Part shown: positions 1 through 4,536 of the stretch, one piece after another
Layout: every line of letters begins with the position of its first letter
Position numbering within the stretch: position 1 is the stretch's first letter
NCBI GenBank assembly: GCA_027004335.1
Contig: JALTID010000026.1
Location: 1-5,201, forward strand
From: JALTID01 sp027004335 [NCBI: bacterium]
GTDB lineage: Bacteria > JALSQH01
Direction of reading: 5' to 3'
DNA length: 5,201 bases
The notes under the pieces: model-generated
The model's input: the letters and a program-made list of their open reading frames with translations, nothing else
Database searches by the model: none
Told to the model about the DNA's origin: nothing
Made by a program: the position numbers and the translations under genes

Positions 1-209
1 CACTGGTAGCTATTATCAGAAAGAATTGCGAATTTATCTTCCTCTTTGATCCCCAATTTCAAAAGAGCACTTGCAAGAGTTATTATATCCTTCCTTGCCT
101 GGTCCCAGCTGATCTCATGCCATTTTCCCTCTTTTTTTATCATAATTATTGTTTCGCCAGAATGCTCTTCCACTCTGGTAAAGAAAAGTTCAGGGATTGA
201 ATTAAACAT
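1..209 (-). CDS. AMP-forming long-chain acyl-CoA ligase, N-terminal part (3' end outside the window)
   Basis: This is the first 69 complete codons of a gene whose remainder lies left of the window. The translation begins MFNSIPELFFTRVEEHSG and continues through KWHEISWDQARKDI, LASALLKLGIK and FAILSDNSYQ, with the next codon starting TG (probably Trp). That order (PELF..RVE, then W.EISW, LA..LL.LGI, and AILS.N) is the usual N-terminus of FAA1-like long-chain fatty-acid CoA ligases in the ANL superfamily. These activate a carboxylic acid with ATP through an acyl-adenylate to give acyl-CoA, AMP and pyrophosphate. The adenylation motifs and acyl-binding tunnel are not in view, so chain-length preference cannot be judged. 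The ATG at 209 is preceded by AAGGAGG at 9-base spacing, so the start is secure. The gene follows an ADP-forming synthetase after an 87-base gap and has its own promoter-like sequence. Confidence 0.88.
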   Translation of the reverse strand, partial: MFNSIPELFFTRVEEHSGETIIMIKKEGKWHEISWDQARKDIITLASALLKLGIKEEDKFAILSDNSYQ

Positions 210-218
210 AATAATTTT

Positions 219-225
219 CCTCCTT
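219..225 (-). promoter_or_regulatory. Shine-Dalgarno site of the AMP-forming ligase
   Basis: AAGGAGG lies 9 bases (AAAATTATT) before the ATG at 209. It is a full match to the anti-Shine-Dalgarno complement and fixes the start codon. The 17 bases running into this ATG match the initiation region of the 23-residue peptide gene at 4014-4030 in 16 positions. Confidence 0.85.
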
Positions 226-234
226 CTCTCCTAT

Positions 235-263
235 GAAATAGCACTTTTTTTTCAAGTTGTCAA
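235..263 (-). promoter_or_regulatory. sigma70-like promoter for the AMP-forming ligase
   Basis: Read on the minus strand, a perfect TTGACA (258-263) is followed by a 17-base spacer and TATTTC (235-240). The spacer includes an A8 run and ends in TGC, which supplies the TG of an extended -10. The -10 hexamer matches only three of six consensus bases, so the TG and the perfect -35 carry the case. Transcription would start near 228 and leave a leader of about 19 bases containing the Shine-Dalgarno site. Weak -10 sequences with a good -35 often depend on an activator, and a direct repeat lies immediately upstream. Confidence 0.55.
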
Positions 264-309
264 TGTCTTATCTGTCTTATTGTAACTTTTGTGTTTCTAT
301 TTGACAACT
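255..309. repeat. 9-bp inverted repeat AGTTGTCAA / TTGACAACT
   Basis: The plus strand has AGTTGTCAA at 255-263 and its exact reverse complement TTGACAACT at 301-309, with 37 bases between. The left arm covers the -35 of the AMP-forming ligase; the right arm lies in the last codons of the ADP-forming synthetase. It could be a pair of operator half-sites or a weak stem in the transcript of the upstream gene. There is no T-run after the stem, so it does not read as an intrinsic terminator. Confidence 0.3.
264..280 (-). repeat. Direct repeat ATAAGACA next to the -35 box
   Basis: ATAAGACA (minus strand) occurs twice with a period of 9 bases, at 273-280 and 264-271, and the second copy abuts the -35 hexamer at 258-263. 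This placement suits an activator site of the direct-repeat type. The regulator is unknown and two 8-base copies could also be chance. Confidence 0.4.
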
Positions 310-2420
310 AAGGCATCCAATACTACGGGCTTACCCTCTACTGTAACAATTGGATTCAGGTCTATCTCTTTAATCTCAGGAAAATTCAGGGAAAGGTAAC
401 TTAGTTGCACCAGCACCTCTGCCATTTTTTCAATATCTACGGGAGGATATCCTCTGAATGCTCCTAACAGTTTTTTGCTTTTTATCGATTCTACCATATC
501 TTTTGCATCTTCTACTGTAAGGGGGGCGCAACCTGTAACATTATCTTTGAAAACTTCTGTATAGATGCCTCCAAGACCAAACATCATACATGGAGGGAAT
601 CCTTCTTTTCTTATCATTCCTGCCATAAACTCCCTTTCATATTTCACCATAGGAGCTGCCAGTATATCATATACGGGATTGTTTTCCTTTATCTTTCTAA
701 AAATTTCTCTTACTTCTGCCGGGGTCTTAACATTTAAAAACACCATTCCTGCTTCTGTTTTATGTTGTAAAGATGGGTGGGAACCTTTTAATACCACAGG
801 GAATCCTATTTTTTCTGCATATTCTATTGCTTCAAGGGAAGATTTTGCAAGATACTCCTCAGGTACCGGTATCCCATAAGCTTTTAAAAGCTGCTTTGCA
901 TGATATTCATCAAATTCTTCTATGCTGTTTATTATTTTCTCTGCAAGCATGGGAGGAGCGGGGATCTTTTCAGGAAAATCAGGTAATTTTTTTTCTCTCA
1001 CCTCTCTGTATTGTTTCAGTGTTAGGATCCCCCATGCGGCTTTCTCCGGTGAGTCCAATACTGGAATATCTCCCTTCATTAATTCTGAAATAGCATGATC
1101 TTCGTGGTCCATGAAGGATGAAACTGTTACAGGAATTTTGTATTTTTCAGGGATGGTTTTTATAAATTCCACATCTGCAAAGAAGATCTTCTCAAATTCT
1201 TCATAAGAAATTGTTATATTATCTTTAATGAGGTTGTATACCGATTTCATAAATCCTGTATCCATAATTCCATGGATTACCATGGCGTCTACCTCACCGC
1301 TCTCCGCCACAAGTTTGGGAAGAGTCTTACCCATCAGTTCTATTTCAATTGCGAAGGTTATATCAATGGGGTTCTTGCTGCTTCCATGGGGTGGAATAAG
1401 AGGTTTTATCTTGTTTTGAAGTTCTTCTGAAAATTCCGGTACTTCCATACCCTCGCGGGTAAGGGTATCTGCCATTGCTGTGGCTGGTCCACCGGAATTG
1501 CTGACTATACCTACTCTATTACCAGCAGGGATTGGTTGAGTGGCAAGTGTCCAGCCTTTATAATAGAGTTCTTCTACTGAATAAGCTCTGATTATACCTG
1601 TCTGTCTGAAGATCCCATCATAGAAATTATCGGGGCCAGCCATAGCACCTGTATGACTTGCTCCAGATTTAGCCCCTCCTTTGCTGCCTCCTACATACTG
1701 GGCAAGGACAGGTTTTTTTCTGGTTACTTTTCTTGCAATTTTTAAAAAATTCTCTATATCTCTTATAGCTTCAATATAGATGGCGATTGCACCTGTGTCT
1801 GAATCATCTCCCAGATATTCCAATGCATCATTTATACAGATATCTGTGGAATTACCAAGACTTATTGCTTTGCTGAATTTAATCCCCTTTTTATGAAGAT
1901 ATGGAAGAACCTGTGTAACATAGGTTCCGCTCTGTGATATAAATCCTAATTTCCCATTATAATCAAACATCGGAAGTACAGTCACATTTAAGGGGAGATG
2001 TGAATTTACCACTCCCATGCAGTTGGGTCCCACAAATCTGATCCCATATTTTTTAGCTGTTTCAAATAATTGCTTTTCAAGTTTTGCCCCCTCCTCCCCG
2101 GTTTCTCTAAAGCCAGCAGTTATTATAATTGCGTGTTTTGTTCCAATTTTTCCAAATTCTTCAAATACGGGTAGAAGATTTTTAGAGGGGATAACAAAAA
2201 TAGCAAGGTCAGGAGCCTCAGGGAGATCCAGAGGGGATTTATAAGCTGGTTTACCGAGTACCTCTTTTTCTCTGTGATGGATAATATAAACTTTTCCCCT
2301 GTATCCACTGGTGATAATGTTGAGATAATGCATTGTTCCCATTTTGCTTATGTCATTGCTAACACCTACAACGGCAATGCTTGAAGGGTTAAAAATTTGG
2401 TGGAGAGCACTTTTTGACAT
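297..2420 (-). CDS. ADP-forming acyl-CoA synthetase, fused alpha and beta subunits
   Basis: This 707-residue protein matches single-chain NDP-forming acyl-CoA synthetases (acetate--CoA ligase, ADP-forming family), which interconvert acyl-CoA + ADP + phosphate with carboxylate + CoA + ATP. Residues 1-140 form the CoA-binding Rossmann domain (FNPSSIAVVGVS, ITAGFRETGEEG, GPNCMGVVN). Two succinyl-CoA-ligase-like domains follow (GKLGFISQSGT about 157-166, SLGNSTDI). The catalytic alpha histidine is H256 in SHTGAMAG, with a likely supporting E217 in YIEAI. From about 500 to the end is an ATP-grasp domain: PVVLKG, a second phospho-His candidate H553 in HKTEAG, FGLGGIYTEVFKD, CAPL, FRGYPPVD and EIDLNPIV. 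Length and motif order are complete, so it should be active; substrate is not readable. A longer frame reaches back to an ATG at 2510, but the ATG at 2420 has AAAGGAG 9 bases upstream and begins where family members begin. The cytoplasmic enzyme may drive ATP synthesis or acid activation. Confidence 0.93.
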   Translation of the reverse strand: MSKSALHQIFNPSSIAVVGVSNDISKMGTMHYLNIITSGYRGKVYIIHHREKEVLGKPAYKSPLDLPEAPDLAIFVIPSKNLLPVFEEFGKIGTKHAIIITAGFRETGEEGAKLEKQLFETAKKYGIRFVGPNCMGVVNSHLPLNVTVLPMFDYNGKLGFISQSGTYVTQVLPYLHKKGIKFSKAISLGNSTDICINDALEYLGDDSDTGAIAIYIEAIRDIENFLKIARKVTRKKPVLAQYVGGSKGGAKSGASHTGAMAGPDNFYDGIFRQTGIIRAYSVEELYYKGWTLATQPIPAGNRVGIVSNSGGPATAMADTLTREGMEVPEFSEELQNKIKPLIPPHGSSKNPIDITFAIEIELMGKTLPKLVAESGEVDAMVIHGIMDTGFMKSVYNLIKDNITISYEEFEKIFFADVEFIKTIPEKYKIPVTVSSFMDHEDHAISELMKGDIPVLDSPEKAAWGILTLKQYREVREKKLPDFPEKIPAPPMLAEKIINSIEEFDEYHAKQLLKAYGIPVPEEYLAKSSLEAIEYAEKIGFPVVLKGSHPSLQHKTEAGMVFLNVKTPAEVREIFRKIKENNPVYDILAAPMVKYEREFMAGMIRKEGFPPCMMFGLGGIYTEVFKDNVTGCAPLTVEDAKDMVESIKSKKLLGAFRGYPPVDIEKMAEVLVQLSYLSLNFPEIKEIDLNPIVTVEGKPVVLDALVVK

Positions 2421-2429
2421 TATTATCAA

Positions 2430-2435
2430 CTCCTT
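2430..2435 (-). promoter_or_regulatory. Shine-Dalgarno site deciding the synthetase start
   Basis: AAGGAG lies 9 bases before the ATG at 2420. It selects this ATG over the one at 2510, which has no comparable site and would add 30 residues unlike anything in the family. Confidence 0.8.
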
Positions 2436-2448
2436 TAAGGTTGCTATT

Positions 2449-2457
2449 ATTTTAACA
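2449..2457 (-). promoter_or_regulatory. Extended -10 promoter element for the ADP-forming synthetase
   Basis: TGTTAAAAT on the minus strand fits TGnTATAAT with one mismatch in the hexamer (TAAAAT). No good -35 lies 16-18 bases upstream (TTTCCT is the best at 17), which is common for extended -10 promoters. The predicted start near 2442 gives a leader of about 22 bases and supports translation from 2420. The element overlaps the perfect palindrome at 2450-2467, so a protein bound there would block it. Confidence 0.45.
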
Positions 2458-2467
2458 GATGTTAAAA
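2450..2467. promoter_or_regulatory. 18-bp perfect palindrome, candidate operator
   Basis: TTTTAACA and TGTTAAAA flank a 2-base centre, an exact inverted repeat lying 30 bases upstream of the synthetase ATG and overlapping its -10 element. Size, symmetry and position are those of a site for a dimeric helix-turn-helix repressor. I do not recognise the consensus, and no regulator gene is in the window. It could instead be a short AT-rich hairpin in RNA, but the stem would be weak. Confidence 0.55.
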
Positions 2468-2553
2468 GAGAAGGAAAGGTTACGTATTTTTGATTGGTTA
2501 TAAAAGTCATACTCAGAGGATCTCATTGTAAATAAAAGTTTGTTTCCTTCTCT
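2467..2553. repeat. 11-bp inverted repeat across the synthetase upstream region
   Basis: AGAGAAGGAAA at 2467-2477 and TTTCCTTCTCT at 2543-2553 are exact reverse complements separated by 65 bases. The first arm shares its first base with the end of the 18-bp palindrome. In a read-through transcript from the envelope genes the arms could close a long loop, and the purine arm just after the upstream stop codon resembles a ribosome binding site without a start nearby. The loop is too large for a typical terminator. Its role is unknown. Confidence 0.4.
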
Positions 2554-2560
2554 CATCTTT

Positions 2561-3205
2561 TTAAAAATTGTAACCAGCTGAGAAACTAAAATATGGGAAA
2601 GGAAAAACAAGGAAGTCTTCCACAGGGGCTACAATGGGGTAATTCACCCCAAAAAGAATCTGTAGCCCGTTCGATGGAGCGTATCCTATTCCTCCTTCAA
2701 AAGTAATTTCAAAGGCTGATGTTGGATTAACAGTTATTGTTCCATTTGTAAGTGGATCCTGGTATGACCATGAAGAGAATTCAGCAATTCCAGGTTTAAT
2801 ATCAAACCACATTATTATTAATTTACTTCTGTAGGTTGCGGCAAAGGGAGCTTCCATCCATGTTATTGAGGGAAGATCCTCAAGGGCGTTGATCTTACTG
2901 AAACAGAAACCCGAAGAAAGATAAGTATTTTTCTTTTTCTGGTAGGTAAAGCGTAAGCTTAGAGCAAAGGTATCATTTGAAAGCATTTCTCCGTGTAGTT
3001 CAACATCCTGTGAGGGTTTTAGAGAGATGTATGGAAGGGGCATCATCCCGTAACCTATATTAACACCCCCGGAGAACTTATTTGAACCAGATGGAGAGTA
3101 ATTCATTATTGATGGGTTAACTGCGTATGTTGCACAGGAGGAAAATATCAAAAGGACAAAAATTATAATTTCTTTTAAAAATATTAGGTTACCAGGTGTA
3201 ATCAT
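2561..3205 (-). CDS. Exported beta-barrel-like envelope protein, second of a paralogous pair
   Basis: I do not recognise a named family. The 214 residues start with a hydrophobic export segment (about 8-22) ending FSSC at Cys24, followed by ATYAVNPSI. The rest is rich in Gly, aromatic and alternating residues expected of short amphipathic strands, and the chain ends FSFSAGYNF with the terminal Phe typical of proteins inserted by the BAM complex. It matches its upstream neighbour along its length: SCA.YA, Y.S.KP, E.PF at 118-121, IKPG at 136-139 and GYAP at 174-177. Cys24 may be a lipidation site, although Phe at -3 is not ideal. It starts inside the end of the upstream gene (17-base overlap) with only a weak GGA 8 bases before the ATG, so translation is probably coupled. 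Likely location is the outer membrane; function unknown. Confidence 0.7.
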   Translation of the reverse strand: MITPGNLIFLKEIIIFVLLIFSSCATYAVNPSIMNYSPSGSNKFSGGVNIGYGMMPLPYISLKPSQDVELHGEMLSNDTFALSLRFTYQKKKNTYLSSGFCFSKINALEDLPSITWMEAPFAATYRSKLIIMWFDIKPGIAEFSSWSYQDPLTNGTITVNPTSAFEITFEGGIGYAPSNGLQILFGVNYPIVAPVEDFLVFPFPYFSFSAGYNF

Positions 3206-3845
3206 ATCCCAGTTCCAATCCTATTGAATAGTTTGCAAGATAATTAATCTTAGAAAAAGTGTAAGGAATATTAAATGAAACAAGCATTCGTAGCCCCTCT
3301 AGAGGTGCATACCCAACTCCAACTCCAAAAGTAGTGCCGAAGGATGAGTAGGGGCCAATAGGGGAACATTTTTTTTCTTCTTCCTCTAAGTTCTTACATA
3401 CCTTATAATTTGAGTTCAGATGGATAAAGCCAGGCTTTATGGTAAGCCATAATAAAGTGAGATCATTAAACCATGTCACAGAAAATGGTGATTCAAGAAT
3501 ATAAAAACCATATCTCTCCTGACCTTCTTCCTCCCATGAAATTGTACTTCCTAATCCTGTAGAGAAAGAGAGATTTCCTTTTCTAAGTAAAGATTTTCTG
3601 TAGTTTAAAGAGAATCCAAGGTTGTATGCTTCTATGGCTAACTCGCTATTTTTAGTTGGTTTATAACTTACATAAGCACCATCCATGACATTTATCATTT
3701 TGAATCCAACGGAAATCTTGCCCGTATTGTTGGGAGAAAAATCTCCAATGGTGGGATTATAAATTGCGTACCTGGCACAGGAGATGTTATCAAGAAGTAA
3801 AGTTACGATTAGAATAATTGATGACATTAATCTTTCACGTTTCAT
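3189..3845 (-). CDS. Exported beta-barrel-like envelope protein, first of a paralogous pair
   Basis: This 218-residue protein is the paralogue of the gene that follows. It has a basic n-region (MKRER), a hydrophobic core (about 8-18), then ISC at Cys23 and ARYAIYNPTI. The Cys sits in the same place as in the paralogue, but Asn at -3 is a poor lipobox, so a lipoprotein is possible rather than shown. Shared landmarks are YVSYKP (58-63), ESPF (118-121), IKPG (136-139) and GVGYAP (176-181). The chain ends LELGYDYTW, with a terminal aromatic residue as in outer-membrane barrels. Only this copy has two further cysteines, C150 and C160, flanking an acidic-basic loop KNLEEEEKK. The ATG at 3845 is preferred because it supplies the charged n-region, although no Shine-Dalgarno is seen; Met7 (3827) is an alternative. 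Function unknown. Confidence 0.7.
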   Translation of the reverse strand: MKRERLMSSIILIVTLLLDNISCARYAIYNPTIGDFSPNNTGKISVGFKMINVMDGAYVSYKPTKNSELAIEAYNLGFSLNYRKSLLRKGNLSFSTGLGSTISWEEEGQERYGFYILESPFSVTWFNDLTLLWLTIKPGFIHLNSNYKVCKNLEEEEKKCSPIGPYSSFGTTFGVGVGYAPLEGLRMLVSFNIPYTFSKINYLANYSIGLELGYDYTW

Positions 3846-3860
3846 TTTTGTAACGTAGAA

Positions 3861-3889
3861 ATTATAAAGGAAAAATTCTCAGCAGTAAA
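3861..3889 (-). promoter_or_regulatory. sigma70-like promoter for the envelope protein pair
   Basis: TTTACT (3884-3889), a 17-base spacer and a perfect TATAAT (3861-3866) lie just upstream of the first envelope gene. The predicted start near 3854 leaves only about 9 bases before the ATG at 3845 (27 before Met7), so the leader would be very short and lacks a Shine-Dalgarno. The 99-base gap (3846-3944) shows no terminator for the upstream genes. Confidence 0.6.
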
Positions 3890-3944
3890 GTCATGATTTA
3901 ATAATGGAATTTGACCAATGTGTTAGTAGAGGGTGAAGGTTGGG

Positions 3945-4016
3945 TTATTTTTCTTCTATAGCGGCTTTTACAAGCTCGTAGATGAATTTTGTCTTTTCAA
4001 TCAGTTTATCCTTCAT
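3945..4016 (-). CDS. 23-residue peptide coupled to the nucleotidyltransferase
   Basis: The reading frame MKDKLIEKTKFIYELVKAAI continues with EEK and a TAA stop. Its ATG overlaps the TGA of the upstream nucleotidyltransferase as ATGA, the classic arrangement for translational coupling. GGGAG lies 10 bases upstream, and the sequence entering the ATG matches the strong initiation region of the AMP-forming ligase in 16 of 17 bases. The peptide is charged and predicted by eye to be one amphipathic helix, with no signal or membrane segment. It may be a true small partner or regulator of the nucleotidyltransferase, or the surviving first helix of a lost HEPN-type partner, since such partners often sit beside MNT genes. 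No HEPN-like continuation is seen after the stop in the 99 bases before the next gene. No recognised family. Confidence 0.5.
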   Translation of the reverse strand: MKDKLIEKTKFIYELVKAAIEEK

Positions 4017-4528
4017 AATAATTTTTCTCCCAAAAGGTTTTCCTCTATCATTTCCCATAGATAGGTGTTACCATGAAGAACTTTTTTAATCTTTCTCTTT
4101 TTTTGTTTCACTATTTTTAGAATTCTGCCCAGGAAATTGTCTTTATCAAAGATTATTATAGAGTTGTCTGCCATATCAAGGTAAAGGGGGTTAAAATAAA
4201 CCGCTTCATCTTTTGAGAGAATTATTGGTGAAATCTCAAAATTTATTCCAAACTTCTCATAAAGTTTTTGTAAATCTCTTTCTATAACCGTTTCAATTTT
4301 TTCCTGAAATAAATTGATTTCAGAGGATATGCCCTTTTTATCTTTCAGAATAATAAAAATGTCCAGATCTGAATCAAGTTTTGGTTCTCCCCTGGCATAG
4401 GAGCCAAATATTGCCAGAGTAATCAATCTGTCACCATATATGGAAATTATTTGTTTAAATAGTTTCTCAAGGATTCTCTTTTGTTCCGTTACAAAAACAG
4501 AAATCTGATCAAGTCCCTTCATATTCAT
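4013..4528 (-). CDS. MNT-type minimal nucleotidyltransferase
   Basis: This 171-residue protein has the nucleotidyltransferase signature FGSYARGEPKLDSDLDIFII: GS at 42-43, ARG at 45-47 and metal-binding D54 and D56. A likely third carboxylate is E98 in INFEISPIIL. The tail (136-171) is basic, with KIVKQKKRKIKK. The family is the MNT group of the DNA polymerase beta superfamily; characterised members are antitoxins that AMPylate a HEPN ribonuclease toxin (MntA of MntA-HepT), while many others are uncharacterised. The motif is intact, so catalytic activity is expected. No HEPN gene is adjacent: upstream is an amidohydrolase whose stop lies 8 bases before this ATG, and downstream is a 23-residue peptide gene overlapping the stop. 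The start at 4528 has only a weak AGGG; Met3 (4522) is equally possible. Role as an antitoxin is inference. Confidence 0.85.
   Translation of the reverse strand: MNMKGLDQISVFVTEQKRILEKLFKQIISIYGDRLITLAIFGSYARGEPKLDSDLDIFIILKDKKGISSEINLFQEKIETVIERDLQKLYEKFGINFEISPIILSKDEAVYFNPLYLDMADNSIIIFDKDNFLGRILKIVKQKKRKIKKVLHGNTYLWEMIEENLLGEKLL
4027..4031 (-). promoter_or_regulatory. Shine-Dalgarno site for the 23-residue peptide
   Basis: GGGAG lies 10 bases before the ATG at 4016, inside the last codons of the nucleotidyltransferase. Its presence is the main support, with the ATGA overlap, for the small gene being translated. Confidence 0.5.
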
Positions 4529-4536
4529 TTTTAATT

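Noticed and set aside
46-285. 79-codon frame on the plus strand
   Set aside because: It lies opposite the well-supported start of the AMP-forming ligase and its promoter, has no ribosome binding site of note, and its hydrophobic translation is what the reverse of such a gene gives.
255-309. Inverted repeat as an intrinsic terminator after the ADP-forming synthetase
   Set aside because: The stem is AT-rich, begins within the coding sequence, encloses 37 bases and is not followed by a T-run.
565-2244. Several plus-strand frames of 63-106 codons and a short minus-strand frame at 2123-2308
   Set aside because: All sit inside the ADP-forming synthetase, whose translation is intact with all family motifs; their products resemble nothing and lack start signals.
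2421-2510. 30-residue N-terminal extension of the synthetase from the ATG at 2510
   Set aside because: The ATG at 2420 has a good Shine-Dalgarno and the family-typical start; the extension would run through the palindrome and predicted promoter.
2452-2526. 24-codon frame MRSSEYDF... between the envelope pair and the synthetase
   Set aside because: The purine tract resembling a ribosome binding site is about 20 bases away from its ATG, and the frame crosses both inverted-repeat elements.
3846-3944. Possible remainder of a HEPN toxin gene after the 23-residue peptide
   Set aside because: The translation after the stop (PNLHPLLTHW in frame) shows no HEPN features and only 99 bases remain before the next gene.
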